This document shows positions 1 to 8,700 of a DNA stretch of 43,531 bases, piece after piece; position 1 is the first letter of the stretch; each line of letters begins with the position of its first letter. A program made the translations under genes and the position numbers. A model generated the notes under the pieces. It saw only the letters and a program-made list of their open reading frames with translations, was not told the origin of the DNA and did not search any database. The stretch lies in the NCBI RefSeq assembly GCF_003236385.1, contig NZ_POUA01000016.1, positions 1-43,531 on the forward strand, written 5' to 3'. This DNA comes from Spongiactinospora gelatinilytica (GTDB lineage Bacteria > Actinomycetota > Actinomycetes > Streptosporangiales > Streptosporangiaceae).

Positions 1-196
1 GCCCTGGGCGGGGCGGATACGAGGGTGCGGGGGTTTGTGCTGGGTGCGGGCCGGAGCTTCGTGTGACGTTAGGCCGCCAGGAGTCCGGATATTCCCGGCC
101 GTTAACGGCCCGCCGATCCAATCGACCCTGACCGATGGCCCGCGGGTAGCGTGGTCGTGAATACGTCGCGCCCCGGACATGTGGAGGCAGGTCCCG

Positions 197-1339
197 ATGC
201 TGCGCCGTACGTACGCCCGAACGGGCCCGTGTACTGCCCGGGCGCTGAACGGATCGCTGTGGCGCGTGGCCGCGGCGGGCGGGAGCGCGCCCGGCGCGGA
301 GGGCCCGTACGGCCCGCTGCTGCCGCCCGACCACGACGGCATTGCCCTGCCGGCCGGGTTCAGCGGCCGGGTCATCGCCCGCACCGGGCATACCGTGGGC
401 GGCCTGCGCTGGCACGCCGCGCCCGACGCCGGTGCGTGCGTCCCTGACGGTGAGGGTTGGATCTACGTCTCCAACTCGGCGGTCCCGCTGCTCGGCGGCG
501 CGTCCGCGATCAAGTTCCGCCCGGACGGCTCGGTACGCGACGCCTACCGCATCCTGTCCGGTGCCACCCTCAACCGCGCCGGCTGCGCGACCCCGTGGCG
601 TACCTGGCTGTCGGGCGAGAGCACCGTCCTCGGACGCATCTTCGAGTGCGACCCGTACGGCGTGCGCGCGGCAATGCCGCGCCTGGCCATGGGCCGATTC
701 AAGCACCAGGCCCTCGCCTGCGACGCCGATCGGGGGGTCGTCTACCTGACAGAGGACGAGGACGATGGCTGCCTCTACCGCTTCAGGCCGATGGACTGGG
801 GCGAGCTGATCGAGGGCGAGCTTGAGGTGCTGTGCCACGCGCCCGGCCCCGCCCCGGGGCGGGTCGCCTGGCGGCCGGTGCCCAGCCCGGCCTCGCTGTT
901 CACCCCGGCGCGGCACCAGGTGCCGGAGGCGGTGCACTTCGCCAGGACCGGCGGCTGTCACTACGCGGACGGCGTGCTCGCCCTCACCACCACGGGCGAC
1001 GGCAAGGTGTGGGCGTACGACGCGGCGGCCGAACGCCTGGACGTCGTCTATGGCGGCGGACGCCTGCTCGCCGACCCACCGCACCGCGGCCACGACCTCT
1101 ACACCGCGGAAGACGGCGGCGCGCTGGAGATCAGTGTGGTCACGCCCGACACGGCGGGCCCGGGTCCACTGCTCCGGCTGACCGGCCAGGACCGCTCGAA
1201 GATCACCGGCCTTGCCTTCTCACCGGACGGCCGCCGCCTGTACTTCTCCACCCGCCTCACCCTCGCCCGCCGCCCCAGCCGATCCCTGACCGCCATCGGC
1301 GGCACCACATACGAAATCACCGGCCCCTTCCGCCCCTGA
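197..1339 (+). CDS. PhoX-like (DUF839) phosphatase homologue with altered active-site motifs
   Basis: The 380-aa protein has the PhoX/DUF839 layout: YGPL and LPAGFSGRVIARTG near the N-terminus, GWIYVSNS, TPWRTWLSGE, ECDPYG, VYLTEDEDDGCLYRF, and a final beta-propeller blade FSPDGRRLYFSTR. PhoX enzymes are secreted calcium/iron phosphomonoesterases. Here the usual NCAGG-TPWGTWLSCEE block reads NRAGC-TPWRTWLSGES, so the conserved Cys and second Glu are lost, and the usual GxFxHEA reads GRFKHQA. Activity is therefore doubtful. The start is ATG 197, because GGAGG (183-187) sits 9 nt upstream; an in-frame ATG at 179 lacks a ribosome site. The N-terminus is Arg-rich but has no convincing signal peptide. 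The family call is firm; a catalytic role is not. Confidence 0.8.
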   Translation: MLRRTYARTGPCTARALNGSLWRVAAAGGSAPGAEGPYGPLLPPDHDGIALPAGFSGRVIARTGHTVGGLRWHAAPDAGACVPDGEGWIYVSNSAVPLLGGASAIKFRPDGSVRDAYRILSGATLNRAGCATPWRTWLSGESTVLGRIFECDPYGVRAAMPRLAMGRFKHQALACDADRGVVYLTEDEDDGCLYRFRPMDWGELIEGELEVLCHAPGPAPGRVAWRPVPSPASLFTPARHQVPEAVHFARTGGCHYADGVLALTTTGDGKVWAYDAAAERLDVVYGGGRLLADPPHRGHDLYTAEDGGALEISVVTPDTAGPGPLLRLTGQDRSKITGLAFSPDGRRLYFSTRLTLARRPSRSLTAIGGTTYEITGPFRP

Positions 1340-1738
1340 CAGCAAGCCACCAAGCCCCCTTTGGGACCTGGCCTTCCCACCGGACGACCCCAACTTGCAC
1401 CCCTGCACCCCGAGGCGGTCCCCTGACCGCCATCGGCGGCACCATCGGCCCGGGCCGCCACAGGCCACCGGGCCCCATGGCGGCTTGGCCTTCCCATCGG
1501 ACAGCCGTCGCCTGAACTTCTCCACCCGCCGCTCCGGCCGGTCCCTGACACCGTCCATGGGGCGCTGGTCCGTACCAGGCCATCGGGCTTCTTGGCGGCG
1601 GCAGAGCCAGCGGTCTTGGTCACCGCGTAGGCCGCGGGCCCGGCGACGTCGCCCCCTCCGAAGTGGAGAGGGGTCCGTCGGGCCGGGCCCGGGTGTCGGG
1701 TCGTCCCGGATTTCGCCGGGATGATCGGGCAGGCGGTG
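1340..1738. repeat. Decayed tandem copies of the preceding gene's 3' end
   Basis: This roughly 400-bp stretch has no convincing gene. Two degenerate copies of the last ~110 bp of the PhoX-like gene lie in it, in the same orientation. Copy B (about 1367-1450) keeps 24 identical bases (1421-1444 versus 1284-1307, encoding the LTAIGGT part). Copy C (about 1485-1560) reads, in one frame, AFPSDSRRLNFSTRRSGRSL against AFSPDGRRLYFSTRLTLARR in the gene. Both carry indels and stops. The rest, to the dps stop, shows nothing recognisable. Confidence 0.7.
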
Positions 1739-2206
1739 TTAACGCTGGGCCTGCATCATCCAGTGTTGCTTCTCCAGGTCCTGGGTCGCCTTGATCAGGA
1801 GATCCTGGGTCACCGGATCTGCCTCTTCAGTCGCCTTCACGCGCTCGCGCATCCGTTCGACCATGCCCTCCAGGGCGTCGGTGATCAGGGCGACCACCTT
1901 GCCGTCGTTGATCCATCCCACGTCGGGCTGCGGCAGCTCCGTGGCGCGGGCCACGGTCGCGGAGCGCCCGTCAGGGTTCATCCCGAGGGCGACGGCGCGC
2001 TCGGCCATCACGTCGGTGTGTTCGCGGGCGAGCGAGACGATCTCGTCCAGTTGAAGGTGCAGCGGCCGGAAGTGGTGGCCGACGATGTTCCAGTGTGCCT
2101 GCTTGGCCACGAGTGAAAGGTCGATCAGATCGATGAGCGCCCCCTGTAGGGCCTCGCCCACGACCTTCCTCTCCTCCGGCGGCAGCGCGCCCGTGATGGC
2201 GGCCAT
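1739..2206 (-). CDS. dps: Dps family ferritin-like DNA-protection protein
   Basis: The 155-aa protein matches the Dps/ferritin-like fold. Near residues 36-70 it has the signature block HWNIVGHHFRPLHLQLDE followed by HTDVMAERAVALG, which supplies the inter-subunit ferroxidase His, Asp and Glu ligands. A four-helix pattern continues to the C-terminus (QDLEKQHWMMQAQR). Dps dodecamers oxidise Fe2+ with H2O2, store iron and can coat DNA. ATG 2206 is chosen because a GGGGAGGGG tract precedes it by about 7 nt; upstream in-frame starts would add residues unlike the family. The gene diverges from merR-VIT/VWA across a perfect palindrome, suggesting shared control. The family is certain; DNA binding was not tested. 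Confidence 0.93.
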   Translation of the reverse strand: MAAITGALPPEERKVVGEALQGALIDLIDLSLVAKQAHWNIVGHHFRPLHLQLDEIVSLAREHTDVMAERAVALGMNPDGRSATVARATELPQPDVGWINDGKVVALITDALEGMVERMRERVKATEEADPVTQDLLIKATQDLEKQHWMMQAQR

Positions 2207-2285
2207 GTCGCATCCCCTCCCCGAAATCGACATCAAGGTCAGGTTCATCCCGCTACCCAGCCGTTCGCGGCATATGCCCAACGCT

Positions 2286-2310
2286 TGACACTGTCATAAT
2301 TACAGTGTCA
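2286..2310. promoter_or_regulatory. Perfect 9-7-9 palindrome between divergent dps and merR
   Basis: TGACACTGT-N7-ACAGTGTCA is a perfect inverted repeat with an AT-rich centre (CATAATT) in an otherwise GC-rich region. TTGACA at 2285-2290, overlapping the left arm, could be a -35 element for the rightward transcript. The merR start lies 11 nt to the right with no ribosome site, so that message is probably leaderless or nearly so. The symmetry and position suggest the operator of the adjacent MerR protein, acting on itself and on dps. That assignment is inference. Confidence 0.65.
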
Positions 2311-2320
2311 CCATCGCGGT

Positions 2321-3265
2321 ATGAGCGAAACCTGGACCCTCGGTGAGCTGGCCGAGCGCGCGGCCGACACGCTGCGCGCCAGGTCCGGCGACGCCGCCGC
2401 CGCGCAGACCGCCCCCGGCGGCCCGGGCAGGGCGGCCCAGGCGGCGAACGGCCGGGTCCGCGAGGTGCCCGGGGCGCGCCTGATCCGGTGGTACACGACG
2501 ATCGGCCTGGTCGATCCGCCGCTCACCCGCCGCGGCCGGATCGCCCTGTACGGGCGACGCCACCTGCTCCAGCTCGTCGCGATCAAACGCCTGCAGGCGG
2601 ACGGCCTGTCGATCGCCGAGATCCAGACCCGGCTGGCGGGGGCCACCGACGCGCACCTCGCCACCGTCGCCCAGGTCCCCCGGCCGCAGGCGGATGAACC
2701 GGAGGGACCATCTCCCCGGCCCGCGCCGCCGGAGCCCGCCAAAGCCCGCCCGCGCTTTTGGGCCGCGCCGCCGTTCCCGGCTCCGGCCCCGAGTCCGACT
2801 CCGCCGGAGCTCGACGGGCAGGCGGCGGGCATGGTCCACGGCGTACGGCTGGCGCACGGCGTGACCGTGCTGCTCGACGGCGCGGGCCGGACACCCGCGC
2901 CCGGCGACCTCGCAGCCATCACCGCCGCCGCCGCGCCACTGCTCGCCGTACTCGCCGAGCGGGGCCTGATCGCCACCGGACCGCCCACAGCGCACCCCAG
3001 CACACAAAGCAGCACAAAAGGCCTAGCGATCCCGATCAACACCAAACCGCCTACCGCGCACCCAGACCGACAAGACAGCGCGAAAGACCCAGCGCATCCG
3101 ATCAACACCAAACCGCCCACAGCGCACCCCGACACACAAAGCAGCGCGAAAGGTCCGGCGGGGCCGATTGGTGCTGGGCGGTGCTCCGTGCGAAGTGGCG
3201 CAGGGGATGCGACTGATCTAGCGGGCCCGACTCACGTCAGCCACTCGGAAGGGAGCACCGCATGA
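2321..3265 (+). CDS. MerR family transcriptional regulator with expanded HTH loop and repeat tail
   Basis: The 314-aa protein has a MerR-type winged HTH. WTLGELAERAADTL forms the first helices, then comes an unusual ~30-residue Ala/Gly-rich insert. RLIRWYTTIGLVDPP, the RRGRIALYGRRHLLQLVAIKRLQ wing and LSIAEIQTRL helix complete the domain by about residue 110. A Pro-rich linker (residues 120-165) leads to a short hydrophobic domain (about 170-220). The protein ends in three 22-residue repeats beginning PPTAHP. The last codon overlaps the VIT/VWA start (ATGA at 3262-3265), so the two are translationally coupled. It probably binds the palindrome just upstream. No effector-binding Cys cluster is visible, so a heavy-metal role is unlikely. 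Confidence 0.85.
   Translation: MSETWTLGELAERAADTLRARSGDAAAAQTAPGGPGRAAQAANGRVREVPGARLIRWYTTIGLVDPPLTRRGRIALYGRRHLLQLVAIKRLQADGLSIAEIQTRLAGATDAHLATVAQVPRPQADEPEGPSPRPAPPEPAKARPRFWAAPPFPAPAPSPTPPELDGQAAGMVHGVRLAHGVTVLLDGAGRTPAPGDLAAITAAAAPLLAVLAERGLIATGPPTAHPSTQSSTKGLAIPINTKPPTAHPDRQDSAKDPAHPINTKPPTAHPDTQSSAKGPAGPIGAGRCSVRSGAGDATDLAGPTHVSHSEGSTA
2981..3178 (+). repeat. Three 66-bp tandem repeats inside the merR gene
   Basis: Units run 2981-3046, 3047-3112 and 3113-3178. Each encodes a 22-residue block starting PPTAHP, with a centre like QSSAKGPA and, in the first two, the ending PINTK. The block is richer in A than its surroundings (runs such as cacacaaagcagc), so its base composition differs from flanking coding DNA. 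Copies are imperfect, and the unit length preserves the reading frame. Confidence 0.9.
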
Positions 3266-5658
3266 TTGTTCCGATCACCCCGCTGCGGCCGGAGGAGTGC
3301 GTCCCTGATCCCGACGCGGGTCTCGGTACGCTGCGCACCGAGCGGGGCAACCTGCCGCTGGAGAGCCTGGACGTCACCGCCGACGTGACCGGCCTGATCG
3401 CCGCCGTCGAGGTGACCCAGGGCTTCCACAACCCGTTCGACCTCCCGCTGGAGGCGACCTACATCTTCCCGCTGCCGCCCAGGGCGGCGGTCACCGCGTT
3501 CCGGATGGAGGCCGACGACCGGGTGGTCGAGGGCCTGCTCAAGGAGCGTGGCCAGGCCCGGGCCGACTACGATCGGGCCATCGCCGAGGGCAGGCGCGCC
3601 GCGATCGCCGAAGAGGACCGGCCCGACGTCTTCAGCATCAGGGTCGGCAACATCGTGCCCGGCGAGAAGGTCCGGGTGCGCCTCACGCTGAGCCAGCCGC
3701 TGCCGTACGAGGACGGCGCCGCGACCTTCCGCTTCCCGCTGGTGGTGGCCCCGCGGTACATCCCGGGCGCGCCGCTGGACGACGCCCCGGCCGGGCCGGG
3801 CGTGGAGCCCGACACCGACGCCGCGCCGGACGCCTCGCGCATCTCGCCGCCGGTGCTGCTGCCCGGGTTTCCCAACCCGGTACGCCTGTCGCTGGCCGTC
3901 AACGTCGATCCGGCCGGGCTGGACCTGCGCGAGATGCGATCCAGCCTGCACGTGGTCTCGATCGACGGCACGAACGTCAGCCTGCGGCCCGGCGAGCGAC
4001 TGGACCGCGACTTCATCCTGCGTCTCGCCTTCGAGACCTCCACGGCGCTCGCCATGGTCCCCGACGACGAGGACGCCGCGAGCGGCGAGGGCACGTTCGC
4101 GCTGACCGTGATGCCGCCGGCCGGCGAGGCCGTGCGGACGCCGCGTGACGTGGTGCTCGTACTCGACCGTTCGGGCAGCATGGGCGGCTGGAAGATGGTC
4201 GCCGCCCGGCGGGCCGCGGCGCGGATCGTGGACACCCTGACCTCGGGCGACCGCTTCGCGGTGCTGTCCTTCGACACCGTCGTGGAGCACCCGGAGCACC
4301 TGCCCGAGGGGCTGGTGGCGGCCACCGACCGCAACCGCTACCGGGCCGTGGAGCATCTGGCCAGGCTGGAGGCGCGGGGCGGCACCGAGATGCTGTCGCC
4401 GATCGAGCGGGCCCTAGGCCTGCTGGCCGACGGCGAGCGCGATCGGGTCCTGGTGCTGGTCACCGACGGCCAGGTCGGCAACGAGGACCAGATCCTGGAG
4501 CGTACCGGCGCCCGGCTGGCGCAGGTACGCGTGCACACCGTGGGCATCGACCGCGCGGTCAACGCCGGGTTCCTCGGCAGGCTGGCCGGGCTCGGCGCGG
4601 GCCGCTGCGAACTGGTGGAGTCGGAGGACCGGCTGGACGAGGCGATGGAGCACATCCACCGGCGGATCGGCGCGCCGCTGGTGACCGACCTGTCGCTGAA
4701 GGCCGACGGGTTCGAGCTGGTCCCCGACACGGTGACCCGGCCGGGGTCGCTGTTCTCCGGGGTGCCGCTTTCGGTCTTCGGCCGCTACCGGGCCGCGAGC
4801 GGCGCGGCGGCCACGCTGACCGTGCGCGGGCTGGCGGCGGGCGGGCGGCCGTGGGAGCGCGAGGTGACCGGCGCGGCCTCCGGCAACCCGGCGGTGCGGG
4901 CCGTGTGGGCGCGGGCGCGGCTGCGCGCGCTGGAGGACCGCTACGCGATGGGCGACCGCGCGCTGGAGGAGACGATCGTCGCGACGTCTCTGAAGTACGG
5001 CGTGCTGTGCAGGTTCACGGCGTTCGTCGCGATCGACACGCGGGTGGTGGCCGAGGGCGGGCCGCAGCACCGCGTCGTGCAGCCGGTGGAACCGCCGAGC
5101 GGATGGGACGCGCCCGCCGCGGGCGGTGGGGGGCAGATCGGGTTCGGCGCGCAGGCCATGGCGGCGTCGTTCGCCCCACAGGCCCCTGGGTCGTTCGGCG
5201 CGCCCGAGGGGTTCGCCGGTGCGCCGGCCCAGGGCCGGGCCTTCCCCGCGCCGGCGGCGCCCGGCCCGCGGCCGCAGCGCGGCTTCACCGCCCCGGTGCG
5301 GCCGGTGCCGCACGCGTTCGAGTCGGTACGGCCGCAGTTGGTCTCCGAACTGGAACGGCTGCGCGCCGCCGAGTCGCTGCCCGATCCCGCGCTGGCGGGG
5401 TACCTGGCCGACCTCGGCAGCCGCCTGGCGGTCCTGGCCGGGCACCTCGGCGGCCACCAGGAGCTGGCCGACCTGGCCAGAAACCTCGTGGCGGCCGAAG
5501 TCCCGGGCGCGGACCCGCGCGGTCTGTGGCGGCGCGCGTTCACCCTGCTGACCCGCCTCAGCGGCGGCGACACACCGGCCCCGGGCGCGCTCGGCACCCA
5601 TCGCCGCCCCAACGACGGCGGCGCCCGCACCTCCCGCGCCTTCTGGAAGCGCCCCTGA
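3262..5658 (+). CDS. VIT and von Willebrand factor A domain protein
   Basis: The 798-aa protein has a VIT domain at about residues 15-170 (VTGLIAAVEVTQGFHNPFDLP, ATYIFPLPP, FSIRVGNIVPGEKVRV). A VWA domain follows at about 295-470, with a complete metal-ion-dependent adhesion motif DRSGSMGG starting at Asp302, a GGTEM Thr loop near residue 375 and LVTDGQVGNE. A beta-rich region and a long Gly/Pro/Ala linker (about 610-690) precede a C-terminal helical domain. There is no signal peptide or membrane segment, so it is probably cytoplasmic. VIT/VWA proteins are thought to be assembly or interaction scaffolds. The gene overlaps merR by 4 bp and ends at a strong hairpin. The exact role is unknown. 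Confidence 0.9.
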   Translation: MIVPITPLRPEECVPDPDAGLGTLRTERGNLPLESLDVTADVTGLIAAVEVTQGFHNPFDLPLEATYIFPLPPRAAVTAFRMEADDRVVEGLLKERGQARADYDRAIAEGRRAAIAEEDRPDVFSIRVGNIVPGEKVRVRLTLSQPLPYEDGAATFRFPLVVAPRYIPGAPLDDAPAGPGVEPDTDAAPDASRISPPVLLPGFPNPVRLSLAVNVDPAGLDLREMRSSLHVVSIDGTNVSLRPGERLDRDFILRLAFETSTALAMVPDDEDAASGEGTFALTVMPPAGEAVRTPRDVVLVLDRSGSMGGWKMVAARRAAARIVDTLTSGDRFAVLSFDTVVEHPEHLPEGLVAATDRNRYRAVEHLARLEARGGTEMLSPIERALGLLADGERDRVLVLVTDGQVGNEDQILERTGARLAQVRVHTVGIDRAVNAGFLGRLAGLGAGRCELVESEDRLDEAMEHIHRRIGAPLVTDLSLKADGFELVPDTVTRPGSLFSGVPLSVFGRYRAASGAAATLTVRGLAAGGRPWEREVTGAASGNPAVRAVWARARLRALEDRYAMGDRALEETIVATSLKYGVLCRFTAFVAIDTRVVAEGGPQHRVVQPVEPPSGWDAPAAGGGGQIGFGAQAMAASFAPQAPGSFGAPEGFAGAPAQGRAFPAPAAPGPRPQRGFTAPVRPVPHAFESVRPQLVSELERLRAAESLPDPALAGYLADLGSRLAVLAGHLGGHQELADLARNLVAAEVPGADPRGLWRRAFTLLTRLSGGDTPAPGALGTHRRPNDGGARTSRAFWKRP

Positions 5659-5678
5659 CCTATTGGGGGCGGAGTTCG

Positions 5679-5715
5679 CGTCCCTCACTCCCGGGGTCGC
5701 CGGGAGTGAGGGACG
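5679..5715. terminator. 16-bp hairpin between convergent VIT/VWA and protease 1
   Basis: A perfect 16-bp stem (5679-5694 with 5700-5715, tccctcactcccgg arm) encloses a 5-nt loop. It lies between two convergent stops and can end transcription from both sides. No U-tract follows, which is common in actinomycetes. An almost identical hairpin follows the second protease at 9819-9856. Confidence 0.8.
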
Positions 5716-5762
5716 GCCTCCCTCAGGTTCCCGCTTGCCGTACCCGTTCCGGCCGGACGGGT

Positions 5763-8700
5763 TCAGCGGCGGGCGTAGGCGCGGATCACCTCTTGGGAGA
5801 GGCTGTTCCCGCGCTGGTCGGTGGCCTTGAGGCGGAGGGAGACGAACTCGCCCCCGGGGCGGCCGAGCCTGGCCTCGTAGGTGTTGCCGCCCTTGGCGCG
5901 CAGGCGGGCAACGGGCCGCCAGGTGGCGCCGTCGTCGTAGGAGACCTCCAGGGACACGTCCTTGATCCGGGCGGGGTCCGAGCCGCGCTGGTGGTACAGC
6001 CGCAGCCCGAACTGGTCGCCCCTGGCCCGGTTCCTGATGTCCACGGGCACGTCGTACTCGGCCAGCAGCAACGGCACCACCATGGTCGCGTCACCCTCCG
6101 GGCGCTGCGAGCCGAACGTCCATTCCGCCCGGGTCCTGGTGGACAACTGGACGTACGGTCCGGGCGTGCGGATCTCGTACTCGATCCGGTAGTCCATCCG
6201 CTGCGCCGGCAGGGCGATGGTGCCCGCCGGAGTGGCCTCGGTCTCGGCGACCAGCGTCTCGCCTCGGTACAGGCGGAAGTCGCTCGTCGTCGCGCCCGGG
6301 AAGTGGCCCGTGCTCGTGGTCCCGGTGTTGCCGTGCGCGTCCACGTACGCCTGCATGTCCACATAAAGCAGGTCGCCCGTCCTGCGCAACTGGTCGTACC
6401 GCCGCACGCCCGGCGCCATCGGCTGCCTGAACCAGTCCAGCTCGCTCCGCTCCCCCGCCGACAGCGACCGGTTGGTGAACTCCGACAGCGCGATCCGCGG
6501 CACGTCCTTCGGCTGCCAGATGACGTTGTAGTTGCGCTCCGGCGCGACCGCCATCGCCTCCCAGGTCACCTTGGGGTCGGCGGTGACGTAGTCCACCCGG
6601 GTGCGCGGCGCGTACTGCGCGTGCCAGGAGTCGTAGGAGCCGTCCTCCCAGGGCTGCCAGCCGAACCGGGTCTCCGACAGGACCACCTTGTCGGTGAGCT
6701 GGGTCCGGTACGTGGTCTTCACCGTGGCCATCGATCTCGGCCGCACGGTGTACTCCAGCCTGGCCGGGATGCGCCCCTCCTCGCGCTCGTAGACCTCGTA
6801 GGCGTAGGGGCTGGCCACGACGCCAGTGGCGAGGACGACGACGGGGATCTTGCGCATCCGCTCCAGCAGCCGCAGGCCCTCCTCGTGGGTCAGCCGCAGG
6901 GTCGGGACGGACAGCCGCGTCCCGGTGCCGGGGAACACCGGGTCCACGCCGGGCGTGCCACTGTAGATCGCCACCAGCTTGGCGCCCGCCGCCGCGGCGG
7001 CGTTGGACTGCGCGGCGACCGTGGCCGAAGGGTCCCGGCGGACCAGCGCGAGCCTGCCCCGCAGGTTCTTGCCCGCGAGGTCCTTGGCGGTGGCGCGCCC
7101 GGCGTCGGCGGCCAGGAGCAGCGCGTTGCCGTCCAGGCGCGGGAACTGGGTGGTGTCGTCGCTGAACCACACCGAGTCGTAGTAACGCGGGTCGAGTTCG
7201 ACGCCGGGCGTCCGCAGGGTGATCTGCGGCGCGGTCAGCCGCCACCTGCTCGCGAACCCGAACTCGCCCTTGGTCACCCGCCGGGTCGGCGTCGCGAAGA
7301 GCCGCTCCTCCTGGCTGCCCGCGGGCAGGTAGGAGTCCACGTTGTCCGGGCCCTTCTCCGGGGCCCGGTGCCAGGTCAGCTTGGTGGCTCCGCTCGGACC
7401 GGCCTGGGCGTCCCGGTGCGGGGTGTCGATCTTGATCTCGGCGCCCTTGCGGGCGTCGAGGACCACTTCGGTGTCGCCGGTGACCTTCACCTCGGGGTCG
7501 CCGGCGAAAGTGGCGTTCAGGACGTTGCCGCGCATGCCGTCGTCGAAGGGGTCCAGGCTCGGGTGGACGGTGGTGACCCGCCCCAGCACGGAGTAGGTGC
7601 CGGGCAGGACCCGTACGCACGAACCGGGGACGCTCCCGCCGTCGCACCACTGGACCGGGTCGCCGGGCAGCGCGCGGCCGTGCAGCCCGCCGTCGGCCAC
7701 GTTGACGATGTTGACCACGGACCTGGTCACCCGGCCGTCCCTGGCGATCGGCACGACCTTCAGCTCTGCCCGCTCGGGCTCGGCGTTGGCGGTCAGCAGC
7801 GTGCGCAGCGCGGGGCCGCCGGCGGTCTTGGCGACGAGTTCGGTGCGCTGCCACCCGGCCTCGGCCCTGGCCGGGTCAAGGGTGACGGTCACCTGGCCGG
7901 TGCCGCCGGCGGGCAGGTCGAGCCGGGGCGGGGCGACGCTGAACGCGCCGCCCGCGGTGAGGTCGAGCGTGACCGGCGCGGCCGAGGGGTTGCGGTAGGT
8001 CACCGTACGGGCGACCGGCTCGCCCTTCGGGATCACCACGAGCCCGAAGCCCACCGATCCCGACGATGCCTGGACCGGCTGGGCGAGCGCGGCGGCGACG
8101 TCGATCCGGCCGGCGCCCTGCTTGTCGGCGGGGACATCGGCGGCCGGCTTGGCGGTGCCCATGAGCAGCGACTTCAGTTCGGCGGCGGTGATCCCGGGCC
8201 GGGCCTGGCGCAGCAGCGCGGCGGCGCCGGCGACGTGCGGGGTGGCCATGGAGGTGCCGGAGATCCTGGTGTAGGTGGCGTCCACCGGCTCGCCGAGCCG
8301 GGTGCCCTTCGCCCTGGCCGCGATCACGCCCACGCCGGGCGCGGTGACGTCGGGCTTGACCGCGCGCTGCATGCCGACCGGCCCGAAGCTGGAGAAATCG
8401 GCGAGCCGGTCCTGGCCGTCCACCGCGCCGACGGTCAGGGCCTCCGGAGCGTCGCCGGGGCTGCCGACGCACGCCTGACAGCCGGAGTTGCCGGCCGCCA
8501 CCACGAACAGCGTGCCGTACCTGCGGCTGAGGTCGCCCACCGCCTCGGTGAGCGGCCCGCCGGGCTCCGCGGTGCCAAGGCTCATGTTGACGACGTCGGC
8601 GTGCTGCTCGGCCGCCGCCCACTCCATGCCCGCGATGATCCAGGAGGCGAATCCCATTCCGCCGCCGTCGAGGACCCGGCCGCTGATCAGCTTCGCGCCG

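Noticed and set aside
1395-1724. An open frame after the PhoX-like gene
   Set aside because: Its only recognisable part is the decayed repeat of the upstream gene, it has no ribosome site, and its tail runs antisense into nothing conserved.
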